From: Streptomyces sp. P3
GTDB lineage: Bacteria > Actinomycetota > Actinomycetes > Streptomycetales > Streptomycetaceae
NCBI RefSeq assembly: GCF_003032475.1
Contig: NZ_CP028369.1
Span: forward strand, 1,984,001-2,048,000
Reading direction: 5' to 3'
Length of the DNA: 64,000 nucleotides
In this document: piece after piece, positions 53,335 to 61,718 of the stretch
How positions within the stretch are numbered: the first letter of the stretch is position 1
Layout: each line of letters opens with the position of its first letter
Notes under the pieces: model-generated
What the model saw: the letters and a program-made list of their open reading frames with translations, nothing else
Databases searched by the model: none
Told to the model about the DNA's origin: nothing
Translations under genes and position numbers: made by a program

Positions 53335-54267
53335 ATGCCAGCGAGCTATGCCTACCTCGGCCCCGAGGGCACCTTCACGGAGGTCGCCCTGCGCACGCTT
53401 CCGGAGGCGGCCACCCGCCAGCTGATCCCTTACGTGTCGGTGCAGTCCGCGCTCGACGCGGTGCGCGCCGGCGAGGCCGAGGCCGCGTTCGTGCCCATCG
53501 AGAACTCCGTCGAGGGCGGCATCACCACCACGCTGGACGCGCTGGTCGCGGGCACACCTCTGATGATCTACCGCGAGGTGCTTCTGTCGATCACCTTCGC
53601 GCTGCTCGCCCGGCCCGGCACGGACCTGTCGGACATCAAGACGGTCTCCGCCCACCCGGCGGCACAGCCGCAGGTGCGCAACTGGCTGAAGGCGAATCTG
53701 CCGGACGCTGTGTGGGAGTCGGCCGCCTCGAACGCGGACGCCGCCCGGCTGGTCCAGGAGGGCCGTTACGACGCCGCTTTCGCCGGCGAGTTCGCGGCCG
53801 CCCGGTACGGGCTCACCGCGCTGGAGACGGGCATCCACGACGCGGAGAACGCGCAGACCCGGTTCGTGCTGGTGGGCCGGCCCGCCCGGCCTGCCGCGCC
53901 GACCGGTGCGGACAAGACGTCCGTGGTGCTGTGGCAGCGGGACGACCACCCCGGCGGTCTGCGAGACCTGCTGGGCGAGTTCGCCACCCGGGGCGTCAAC
54001 CTCATGCTGCTGCAGTCCCGGCCGACGGGCGCCGGCATCGGCAACTACTGCTTCTGCATCGACGCCGAGGGGCACATCACCGACCGCCGGATGGCCGAGG
54101 CGCTCATGGGGCTGAAGCGGATCTGCCGCGAGGTGCGCTTCCTGGGCTCGTACCCGCGTGCGGAGATGAGCGCGGCGGACGTCCCGGCACCACTGCCGGG
54201 CACCTCGGACGGGGAGTTCATGGCGGCCTCGGACTGGGTGGCGCGCTGCCAGGACGGCCGTTTCTAG
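53335..54267 (+). CDS. pheA: prephenate dehydratase
   Basis: 310 residues. PDT domain: YLGPEGTFTEVAL, VPIENSVEGGITTTLD, and TRFVLVGRP (Thr of TRF catalytic). The ACT domain (GGLRDLLGEFATRGVNLMLLQSRPTG) carries the phenylalanine allosteric site, so activity should be feedback inhibited. It converts prephenate to phenylpyruvate in phenylalanine synthesis. It is a monofunctional type without chorismate mutase. serS is next after a 538-bp spacer rich in DnaA boxes. Confidence 0.95.
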   Translation: MPASYAYLGPEGTFTEVALRTLPEAATRQLIPYVSVQSALDAVRAGEAEAAFVPIENSVEGGITTTLDALVAGTPLMIYREVLLSITFALLARPGTDLSDIKTVSAHPAAQPQVRNWLKANLPDAVWESAASNADAARLVQEGRYDAAFAGEFAAARYGLTALETGIHDAENAQTRFVLVGRPARPAAPTGADKTSVVLWQRDDHPGGLRDLLGEFATRGVNLMLLQSRPTGAGIGNYCFCIDAEGHITDRRMAEALMGLKRICREVRFLGSYPRAEMSAADVPAPLPGTSDGEFMAASDWVARCQDGRF

Positions 54268-54290
54268 CCAGTCCTACCTGCATATCTTCG

Positions 54291-54602
54291 TTGTCCACAG
54301 AAGTTATCCACAGGCTCGCTTCTCGACCTGGGGACAAGTCGACAACGAAGTGCCACTCAGTCGACAAATCGGCCTGTGCCACCTCAAGGTGAGTCGCAAC
54401 CCGCACGTCACCCTTCGTCCACCTGTTTCCTTCGATCAATCCTTCGGGGTGACCCAATTCCACCCGAAAGTGGCTGCGAGCGGCGTTCGGGCAAGGAATT
54501 CGACCCGGGACGGACAGGCTTCGGAATGATCCATTCTGGTGTCCACAGACCTTTCGCACACCCTGTGGATAACTCACACGAGGTGCGAACCCCTGTGGAC
54601 AA
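54291..54602. other. cluster of DnaA boxes
   Basis: TTGTCCACA 54291-54299, TTATCCACA 54304-54312, GTGTCCACA 54539-54547 (one mismatch), TGTGGATAA 54564-54572 and TGTGGACAA 54594-54602; the last two are on the minus strand. Confidence 0.75.
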
Positions 54603-54691
54603 CCCGGCCGCCAAATCCCGCGCACCGCAAGGAAATCGGGTCAATGAGACGCCCGTCACACAATCCGTCCCAGGGAGTGAGACGCGATTTA

Positions 54692-54719
54692 TTGACACGC
54701 TGGGCAATTCACCCATAAC
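54692..54719 (+). promoter_or_regulatory. likely serS promoter
   Basis: TTGACA (54692-54697) and CATAAC (54714-54719), 16-bp spacer, 86 bp before the serS start. Confidence 0.5.
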
Positions 54720-54805
54720 GCAACGTAAGTAGCGATTCGGAAGACCGGACGACGGCTCGGAATGGGAGTCGTGAGCGCCGACCCCGCACGGGTAGCCTTG
54801 GCCGC

Positions 54806-56083
54806 GTGATTGACCTTCGCCTGCTCCGTGAGGACCCCGACCGTGCGCGCGCCTCCCAGCGTGCCCGTGGAGAGGACGTCGCGCTCGTCGACTCCCTCCT
54901 CTCCGCCGACGAGCGGCGCAGGTCGTCCGGCGTCCGCTTCGACGAGCTGCGCAACGAGCAGAAGTCGCTCGGCAAGCTCATCCCCAAGGCCTCCGCGGAC
55001 GAGAAGGCCGAGCTGCTGAAGAAGGCGAGCCAGCTCGCCGCCGACGTCAAGGCAGCCGACGCCGAGCGCGACGCCGCCGACGCCGAGACCCAGGAGCTCC
55101 TGCAGCGACTCGGCAACCTCGTGCACCCCGACGTGCCCGTGGGCGGCGAGGAGGACTTCGTCACCCTCGAGACGCACGGAACGATCCGCGACTTCGGCGC
55201 CGAGGGCTTCGAGCCCAAGGACCACCTGGAGCTCGGCCAGATCCTCGGCGCGATCGACGTCGAGCGCGGCGCCAAGGTCTCCGGCTCCCGCTTCTACTTC
55301 CTGACCGGCGTCGGCGCCCTGCTGGAGCTGGCCCTGGTGAACGCGGCGATCGCGCAGGCCACGGCGGCCGGCTTCACGCCGATGCTCACCCCCGCGCTGG
55401 TGCGCCCGCAGTCGATGGCCGGCACCGGCTTCCTCGGCCAGGCCGCCCAGGACGTCTACCACCTCGACAAGGACGACCTCTACCTGGTCGGCACCTCCGA
55501 GGTCCCGCTCGCCGCGTACCACATGGACGAGATCATCGACGCGGACCGGCTGCCGCTGCGGTACGCGGGCTTCTCGCCCTGCTTCCGCCGCGAGGCAGGC
55601 TCGCACGGCAAGGACACCAAGGGCATCTTCCGCGTCCACCAGTTCGACAAGGTCGAGATGTTCTCGTACGTCACGCCCGAGGACTCCCAGGCCGAGCACC
55701 AGCGGCTGCTCGCGTGGGAGAAGCAGTGGCTGTCCGCGCTGGAGCTGCCGTTCCGCGTCATCGACGTCGCCTCCGGCGACCTCGGCTCCTCGGCCGCCCG
55801 CAAGTTCGACTGCGAGGCCTGGATCCCGACCCAGGGCAAGTACCGCGAGCTGACCTCGACGTCGGACTGCACCGAGTTCCAGTCCCGCCGCCTGTCGATC
55901 CGCGTCCGCGAGGGCAAGCAGGTCCGCCCGCTGGCCACGCTGAACGGCACGCTGTGCGCCGTCCCGCGCACGATCGTCGCCGTCCTGGAGAACCACCAGC
56001 AGGCCGACGGCTCGGTGTACGTGCCCGAGGTACTGCGTCCGTACCTCGGCGGCCGGGAGGTCCTTGAGCCGGTCGCCAAGTGA
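54806..56083 (+). CDS. serS: seryl-tRNA synthetase
   Basis: 425 residues, GTG start. N-terminal long antiparallel coiled coil ([16 protein letters not shown]...[29 protein letters not shown]) that grips the variable arm of tRNA-Ser. Class II core: motif 2 [25 protein letters not shown], motif 3 [20 protein letters not shown]. It overlaps the downstream HAD gene by four bases. Three tRNA-Ser genes are in the window. Confidence 0.97.
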   Translation: MIDLRLLREDPDRARASQRARGEDVALVDSLLSADERRRSSGVRFDELRNEQKSLGKLIPKASADEKAELLKKASQLAADVKAADAERDAADAETQELLQRLGNLVHPDVPVGGEEDFVTLETHGTIRDFGAEGFEPKDHLELGQILGAIDVERGAKVSGSRFYFLTGVGALLELALVNAAIAQATAAGFTPMLTPALVRPQSMAGTGFLGQAAQDVYHLDKDDLYLVGTSEVPLAAYHMDEIIDADRLPLRYAGFSPCFRREAGSHGKDTKGIFRVHQFDKVEMFSYVTPEDSQAEHQRLLAWEKQWLSALELPFRVIDVASGDLGSSAARKFDCEAWIPTQGKYRELTSTSDCTEFQSRRLSIRVREGKQVRPLATLNGTLCAVPRTIVAVLENHQQADGSVYVPEVLRPYLGGREVLEPVAK

Positions 56084-56898
56084 GCACCGAGCCTGCCGCC
56101 GGACGGTTCCCCCACCGTCTGATCGCGACCGACCTCGACGGGACGCTCCTGCGCTCCGACGACACGGTCTCGCAGCGCACCCGTGACGCCCTCGCCGCGG
56201 CCACCGCGGCGGGGGCCGTGCACATCGTCGTGACCGGCCGCGCGGTCCCGTGGACCCGGCACATCCTCGACGACCTCGGCTACGACGGCCTCGCGGTCTG
56301 CGGACAGGGCGCCCAGGTGTACCACGCGGGCGAGCACCGTCTGCTGACGTCGGTGACCCTGGACCGGCAGCTGGCCGGTGTGGCGCTCGCCAAGATCGAG
56401 GCGGAGGTCGGCCCGCTGCACCTGGCGGCCAGCCGGGGCGGTCTGGACGGGGAAGTGCTGGTGGGGCCGGGTTACGCGCTCCGGGGCGCCCTGCAGTCGA
56501 CCCCGCTGACGGACGCGTCCGACCTGTGGTCGGCGCCCCTGAACAAGATCTTCATTCAGCATCCCGAGCTCTCGGACGACGCGTTGGCCGAGGCGGCCCG
56601 CAGAGCCGCGGGAGGTTTCGTCACCGTCGCCGTGGCCGGTGCGGGCATCGTGGAACTGCTCCCTCTGGGCCTCTCCAAGGCCACGGGCCTCTCGCTGGCC
56701 GCCCGCCGCCTGGGTCTCAAGGCCGCGGACACGATCGCCTTCGGCGACATGCCCAACGACGTCCCGATGTTCGCCTGGTCCGCTCACGGCGTGGCCATGG
56801 CCAACGCTCACGAGGAACTGAAGGCGGTGGCGGACGAGATCACCGCCTCCAACGACGCCGACGGCATCGCCGCCACCCTGGAAGCCCTCCTTCCCTGA
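56080..56898 (+). CDS. HAD-superfamily phosphatase (Cof type)
   Basis: 272 residues, GTG overlapping the serS stop. [13 protein letters not shown] (nucleophile Asp motif I), IVVTGRA (II), [28 protein letters not shown] (IV). Cof-type HADs dephosphorylate sugar or cofactor phosphates in the cytosol. Coupling to serS suggests nothing about function by itself. Confidence 0.92.
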   Translation: MSTEPAAGRFPHRLIATDLDGTLLRSDDTVSQRTRDALAAATAAGAVHIVVTGRAVPWTRHILDDLGYDGLAVCGQGAQVYHAGEHRLLTSVTLDRQLAGVALAKIEAEVGPLHLAASRGGLDGEVLVGPGYALRGALQSTPLTDASDLWSAPLNKIFIQHPELSDDALAEAARRAAGGFVTVAVAGAGIVELLPLGLSKATGLSLAARRLGLKAADTIAFGDMPNDVPMFAWSAHGVAMANAHEELKAVADEITASNDADGIAATLEALLP

Positions 56899-56954
56899 CC
56901 CGAAGCGCCCGGGTAGGGGCGTGCGATCAGCGGCACGGAAGGGACGCTGAGAGA

Positions 56955-57040
56955 GGGGCGCGGGGAACCGCGCAAAGATCGCCGCGGGCGATCAGGGGCG
57001 CGGGGAACCGTGCGACCAGCCCCCACCGGCCCGCACACGG
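56955..57040. repeat. two copies of a GC-rich intergenic repeat
   Basis: GGGGCGCGGGGAACCG at 56955 and 56995; the second continues TGCGACCAGCCCCCAC. I recall this word as common between genes in many streptomycetes. Confidence 0.7.
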
Positions 57041-57137
57041 ACCAGATACCCGAAGCCCGCCGCCCCTGCCCGCTGCTTTCGGCGCGCCTCAACGGCGCCT
57101 GCGTCGAACCTCGCCCAGTCCCAGTGACAAACGTCTC

Positions 57138-57223
<86 letters not shown>

Positions 57224-57532
57224 GGGTGGGCGGCCCACGCGAGAGCGACATCGCGTGCTCGAAGCGGCCGCCCCGGGCAGCTCCCGTAAGCGGTGCGGTT
57301 CGTCGGAGGGGTAACTACTCCGGAACCCGCCGCCGGCTGCCCTGAAGGGAGCTCGACGCACTGCCGTGCATGGACATCGTCGAACTCCTCTCCCGGTCGG
57401 GTGACGCCGGATCTCCTCCGGCCGTCCGCGCTCTGCGCCTTGCGCGTACGACCACTCTGCCCGAGGGGCCGACCCGGACGCCACCGAATAAAACAACCGT
57501 GCGAAAAGTGGTCCCGGCCGGGCGGGCCCGCC
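57224..57532. other. intergenic region upstream of tRNA-Ser
   Basis: It should contain the tRNA promoter (leftward) and the end of the small gene at 57533. No distinct motif was identified. Confidence 0.4.
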
Positions 57533-57778
57533 CTACCGCCGGCGCCACCTGCGCCGTCGCGCCTTGCTGAAGAACCATCCGGCGGGCGGCTCGTCCGACC
57601 GCCAGGGCTGGGGCTCCGGCTCCTCGGCCCGCCACCGTGCGGCGAGCATCCGGGCCCGGGCGGACGGCTCCGAGGTCCCGGCGCCCCGTACGAAGTCCTC
57701 GTCCAGGACGAGGTCGTCCCAGGCCTCGCCCTCCCGGGACCGTCCACGGCCGTCGTCAGCCGCTGTGCCGTCCGCCAT
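57533..57778 (-). CDS. small conserved hypothetical protein
   Basis: 81 residues. ATG 57778 with AGGAGG upstream decides the start over ATG 57835, which lies in short tandem repeats. WDDLVLDEDFVRGAGTSEPSARARMLAARWRAEEPEPQPW followed by PPAGWFFSKARRRRWRRR is a pattern I know from other streptomycetes near ABC transporter genes; no function is assigned. The end is very basic. Confidence 0.65.
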   Translation of the reverse strand: MADGTAADDGRGRSREGEAWDDLVLDEDFVRGAGTSEPSARARMLAARWRAEEPEPQPWRSDEPPAGWFFSKARRRRWRRR

Positions 57779-57961
57779 CCCGTCCTCCTGGCCGTGTCCT
57801 GCCGTGTCCTGCTGTGTCATGTCGGGCCGTGTCATGTCGGACCGGGTCGTGTCGGACCGGGTCGTGCGGGGCCGTGCCGAGCGGGGTCCGTCGGCACGGT
57901 GTGCGCAGACGCCGGTGAAGCCGCCGTCAAGAACGACCGGGGCACTCCCGGCGGGGGCCGC

Positions 57962-58681
57962 TCACTCCTCCCCCGCGAGCGTCAGCGTCCGCAGCTTCCG
58001 GCCGGCGTACCAGGTGGCCAGCACGGTCACGGCGACCAGCAGCACCGTGGCCGTGGTAAGTCCGACGTCCGAGGTGACCAGGTCCCCGCCGGCCACCTTG
58101 TGGGCGACGGCCAGCGACCACTGCTGGACGCTGAGCGTGCGGGCTCCCGCGACCAGGGAGCCGAACAGGGCCTCCCAGACGAGGGCGTAGACCAGGCCGA
58201 AGACCACCGCGTGCCGGGACACCGTGCCGAGCAGCAGGAACAGGGCGGCGTAGGCGATGGAGGAGACCAGCGCGGCCACCGTGTAGGCCACGGCGATCTG
58301 CTGGCCGTTGCCGTTGAGGATGAAGCCGGCGATCAGCGTCGGCAGGGCCGAGAAGACCATCGTGACCGCGATCGCCACGATCAGCTTGGTGAAGATGATC
58401 GTGGGCCGCTTCAGCGGCTTGGACAGCAGATAGACCACGGAACCGTCGTCGATCTCCGGGCCGATCGCGCCCGTGCCCGCGATGACGCCGATGATCGGGA
58501 CCATCGTGGCGAGCGCGAGCCCGCCGAGCAGGTCCGACGCCGTCTGGTCGTCGGCTCCGGCCAGGCCGCGCACGACCACGGAGATCGCGATGAGCAGCAG
58601 GGGCAGGGCGCCCAGGATGAGGGCCCGGCGTCGGCCGAGCAGGGCCCGGTATGTGAGCCGGGCGACTGTGGGGTCGTACAT
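57962..58681 (-). CDS. ABC-2-like permease (pair 1)
   Basis: 239 residues from ATG 58681 with AGGAGG 8 nt before it; the in-frame TTG at 58687 lies between. Six hydrophobic segments, e.g. LLLIAISVVVRG, GGLALATMVPIIGVIAGTGAIG, YTVAALVSSIAYAALFLLLG. It is the last gene of a four-gene operon and pairs with the ATPase at 58694. Substrate unknown. Confidence 0.85.
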   Translation of the reverse strand: MYDPTVARLTYRALLGRRRALILGALPLLLIAISVVVRGLAGADDQTASDLLGGLALATMVPIIGVIAGTGAIGPEIDDGSVVYLLSKPLKRPTIIFTKLIVAIAVTMVFSALPTLIAGFILNGNGQQIAVAYTVAALVSSIAYAALFLLLGTVSRHAVVFGLVYALVWEALFGSLVAGARTLSVQQWSLAVAHKVAGGDLVTSDVGLTTATVLLVAVTVLATWYAGRKLRTLTLAGEE

Positions 58682-58693
58682 CTCCAAGGCCTC

Positions 58694-59605
58694 CTACGCC
58701 GCGACCAGGTACGAGAACACGGACTCGAGGGACTCGTCGGACGGCGAGACCGTGAGCAGCCGGATGCCGTGGTCCCTGGCGACCTTGGGCAGCAGCGTGG
58801 TGAAGCGGCCGAAGTCGACGGCCTGGACGCGCAACGCGCCCTCCGCCAGGTCGACCTCGATGCCGGAGGTCGACGGGTCGGCGATCAGCGCGGCCGCGAG
58901 GGCGCGGTCGTCGCTGGAGCGCACCAGGTAGCGGTGCGGCCGGTCGGTCATCAGGCGGCGGATCTTGCGGAAGTCGCCGCTGGCCGCGTGCCGGCCCGCG
59001 ACGACCACCTCGATGTGCCAGGCGAGTTGCTCGACCTCTTCGAGGATGTGCGACGAGAACAGCACGGTGCGGCCTTCGTCGCCCATGCGCCGCAGCAGGT
59101 CCATCAGCTGCATGCGCTGGCGCGGGTCCATGCCGTTGAACGGCTCGTCGAGGAGCAGCAGCGACGGGTCGTGGACGAGGGCGCTCGCCATCTTCACGCG
59201 CTGGCGCATGCCCTTGGAGTACGTGGCGATCTTGCGGTCCTGCGCGTACTCCATCTCGACCGTGGCCAGCGCCTTCTGGGCGGCCTTGGCCCCCAGGCCG
59301 TGCAGCTCGGCGTTGGCGACCACGAACTCGCGGCCGGTGAGGAAGTCGTACATCGCCTCGCGCTCGGGGACGACGCCGATGTGCCGGTAGATGTCCTCGT
59401 TGCGCCAGACGGTCTGTCCGTCGAGGGTGACCGTGCCGGTGGAGGGCGCCAGGAAGCCGCCCATCATGTTGATGAGGGTGGACTTGCCGGCGCCGTTGGG
59501 GCCGAGCAGGCCGGTGACACCGGGACCGATGGTCATGGTGACGTCGTTGACGGCGACCACGTTGCCGAACCAGCGGGAGACGTGGTCGATGCTGAGCGTG
59601 GTCAC
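58694..59605 (-). CDS. ABC transporter ATPase (pair 1)
   Basis: 303 residues from GTG 59605. Walker A GPNGAGKST, signature YSKGMRQRVKMASAL, Walker B LLLLDEPFNGMDP, switch His region SSHILEE. It powers the permease at 57962. The GTG overlaps the stop of the preceding permease by three bases in a GTGA arrangement. Confidence 0.93.
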   Translation of the reverse strand: MTTLSIDHVSRWFGNVVAVNDVTMTIGPGVTGLLGPNGAGKSTLINMMGGFLAPSTGTVTLDGQTVWRNEDIYRHIGVVPEREAMYDFLTGREFVVANAELHGLGAKAAQKALATVEMEYAQDRKIATYSKGMRQRVKMASALVHDPSLLLLDEPFNGMDPRQRMQLMDLLRRMGDEGRTVLFSSHILEEVEQLAWHIEVVVAGRHAASGDFRKIRRLMTDRPHRYLVRSSDDRALAAALIADPSTSGIEVDLAEGALRVQAVDFGRFTTLLPKVARDHGIRLLTVSPSDESLESVFSYLVAA

Positions 59606-60510
59606 AGGCCCACCTTCCGGTAGCGGCGGATCAGGAGGCCGTAGCTCGCGGCGATCAGGCCGAGGAGGACGAGGACGTAGACCACGCCCTCCCCGTCGGA
59701 GGGGCCGACCCCGCCCGGGAAGGCGGAGGTGGCGCCGAGGAACGCCGACTGCACGCCGTCGATCAGCGTGACCGGCGAGAAGAGGCCGATCCAGGCGATG
59801 GAGCCGGTGCTGTTCTGGGCCTCGGCGATGGCCTGGAGTGTGGAGACGGCACCGTAGGAGATGGTCAGGACGGCGATGACGGCGGCGATGCCGAAGCCGC
59901 GCCGCGGGGTCGCCGAGGCGATGACCAGGCCGATGCCGGCGAAGAGCAGGGAGAGCAGAGCCACGGAGACGATTCCCTGACCGAATCCCTCGGTCTGGTC
60001 GGCGAAGTCGAGTTTGGCCAGCAGCGCGCCGATGTAGAGCACGAGCAGCGGGGCCGCGGTGAGGACGAACAGCGCGGAGGCCAGCGCGGCGAACTTGGCG
60101 CGCACGTAGTCCGCGGTCTCGATGGGCCGCGAGAAGTACAGCGGCACGGTCTTGAAGCGCAGGTCGCGCGAGACGGACTGGGGCGCCTGCGAGGCGACGT
60201 ACAGGCTGATGACGGCCTGCATGATGATCGCGTACCGGGTGTAGTCGACCGGCAGTTCCTTGGCCTTCGTGGCGACGGCCACGGCGACCATGATGGCCGC
60301 GGGCACGCAGATCACCACGAACAGCAGCATCGGCAGCACCTTGGACTTCACCGAGCGGCCGAGGCCGTAGGCGCCGCGCAGGGACTGCGAGTACAGGGAG
60401 CGGCGGGCGTAGGCGCGGCCGAGGCGGGGGCCGTCGTAGCTGCGGTAGCCGATGTTGTGGATACGGGTCTGGTCGCCCGAGGGGGCGGTGACCGGGTGCT
60501 CAGTTGCCAT
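59602..60510 (-). CDS. ABC-2-like permease (pair 2)
   Basis: 302 residues. An N-terminal cytoplasmic part (RIHNIGYRSYDGPRLGRAYARRSLYSQSLRGAYGL) is followed by six hydrophobic segments (VLPMLLFVVICVPAAIMVAVAVA, IVSVALLSLLFAGIGLVIASATPRRGFG). It overlaps the upstream ATPase stop by 11 bp. The N-terminal motif is characteristic of this ABC-2 subgroup. Confidence 0.85.
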   Translation of the reverse strand: MATEHPVTAPSGDQTRIHNIGYRSYDGPRLGRAYARRSLYSQSLRGAYGLGRSVKSKVLPMLLFVVICVPAAIMVAVAVATKAKELPVDYTRYAIIMQAVISLYVASQAPQSVSRDLRFKTVPLYFSRPIETADYVRAKFAALASALFVLTAAPLLVLYIGALLAKLDFADQTEGFGQGIVSVALLSLLFAGIGLVIASATPRRGFGIAAVIAVLTISYGAVSTLQAIAEAQNSTGSIAWIGLFSPVTLIDGVQSAFLGATSAFPGGVGPSDGEGVVYVLVLLGLIAASYGLLIRRYRKVGL

Positions 60511-61489
60511 GGCCGACGGCCTCCTTCCGCTGCTGGTCGCTGCCGGTGTCGCTGTCCTTGAAGACCTCGGAGATGTGGTGCCGCCGCTGTTCCATGCGCA
60601 CCAGGCCGAGTCCGAGGTCGGCGACCGTGTCGCGGACGACGTCGTAGGTCTCCTCGCCCTGCGCGGTCAGCAGCAGGATGTGGCCGGCGCCCGGCAGGCC
60701 GCTGCCGGCCTCCGCGACCTCCACTCCGCGCGCGTGGAGCGCTTCGCGGATCGCGCGGGTGCCGTCCGGGTGGTCGTCGGTGTCGGTGACCTCGATGGCG
60801 AGGGTGGTGGTGGTCTGGGTGAAGTCGGTGGTGGAGCTGGAGCGCAGGAGTTTGCCGCCGTCGACGACGACGACGTGGTCGCAGGTGCGCTCGAGTTCGC
60901 CCAGCAGGTGGGAGGTGACGAGGACCGAGATGCCGAAGTCGGTGTGGATGCGGCGGATCAGGCCCAGCATCTCGTCGCGGCCGACCGGGTCGAGGCCGTT
61001 GGTCGGCTCGTCGAGGAAGACCAGCTGCGGGTCGTGGACGAGGGCCTGCGCCAGTTTCACGCGCTGCTTCATGCCGGTCGAGTAGCCGCCGATGGGACGG
61101 TAGCGCTCCTCGTACAGACCGACGTGGCGCAGGGTGTCCGCGGTGCGTTCGCGCGCGGCGGCGGGCGGCAGGCCGGACATGCGCGCCATGTGCACGACGA
61201 ACTCGGTGGCCGAGACGTCGGGCGGCAGGCAGTCGTGCTCCGGCATGTAGCCGACCCGCTCGCGGATGTCGGCGCCCTTGGTCGCGACGTCGAGGCCGAG
61301 CACCTCGGCGCGGCCCTCCGTGGCGGGCGACAGACCCAGCAGGATCTTGATCAGTGTGGACTTGCCGGCCCCGTTGGCTCCGACGAGCCCGGTCACACCG
61401 GGCCCGACGTCCACGGAGAGCCGGTCAAGAGCGGTCACCCGGGGGAACCGCTTGCTCAGGCTTTCGGTCGCGATCACAGTCACGTCCAC
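60500..61489 (-). CDS. ABC transporter ATPase (pair 2)
   Basis: 329 residues if GTG 61489 is the start; two further GTGs at 61483 and 61477 are possible, none with a clear ribosome site. Walker A GANGAGKSTL, signature GYSTGMKQRVKLAQAL, Walker B LVFLDEPTNGLDP. First gene of the operon. The C-terminal 90 residues (LAIEVTDTDDHPDGT, GAGHILLLTAQG) form an extra regulatory-like domain. Confidence 0.9.
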   Translation of the reverse strand: MDVTVIATESLSKRFPRVTALDRLSVDVGPGVTGLVGANGAGKSTLIKILLGLSPATEGRAEVLGLDVATKGADIRERVGYMPEHDCLPPDVSATEFVVHMARMSGLPPAAARERTADTLRHVGLYEERYRPIGGYSTGMKQRVKLAQALVHDPQLVFLDEPTNGLDPVGRDEMLGLIRRIHTDFGISVLVTSHLLGELERTCDHVVVVDGGKLLRSSSTTDFTQTTTTLAIEVTDTDDHPDGTRAIREALHARGVEVAEAGSGLPGAGHILLLTAQGEETYDVVRDTVADLGLGLVRMEQRRHHISEVFKDSDTGSDQQRKEAVGHGN

Positions 61490-61718
61490 AAAATTAGTGA
61501 CGCAGGCCACGAATTTCGTCAGACTTCAGAGCCGTCTTCGCCTCAGACCTCAGATGTACGGGCCCGTAGGGGATCCCCTGCCTGAGAGCTATGGAGCGGG
61601 TTCGGAGCGGCTCACGCCCGCCCTGTTGACGGCTTCTCTAACAAGTGCCAGATTCAGCGTCGTCGGGATACGGACGCGTACAGCGGTCGGCGCCGGCCGG
61701 GGCGGAGGAGAAGTGACG

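Larger units (their letters stand above)
54268..54805. other. spacer between pheA and serS with DnaA boxes and the serS promoter
   Basis: It holds five DnaA-box-like 9-mers (54291-54602) and a probable promoter at 54692. No gene was found and no T-box leader features were seen. Confidence 0.6.

Noticed and set aside
54268..54805. T-box leader or riboswitch before serS
   Set aside because: No specifier stem or antiterminator motif was seen; the spacer is explained by DnaA boxes and a promoter.
57293..59623. Long plus-strand frame across the ABC transporter genes
   Set aside because: Antisense artefact; ATPase motifs on the minus strand are unambiguous.
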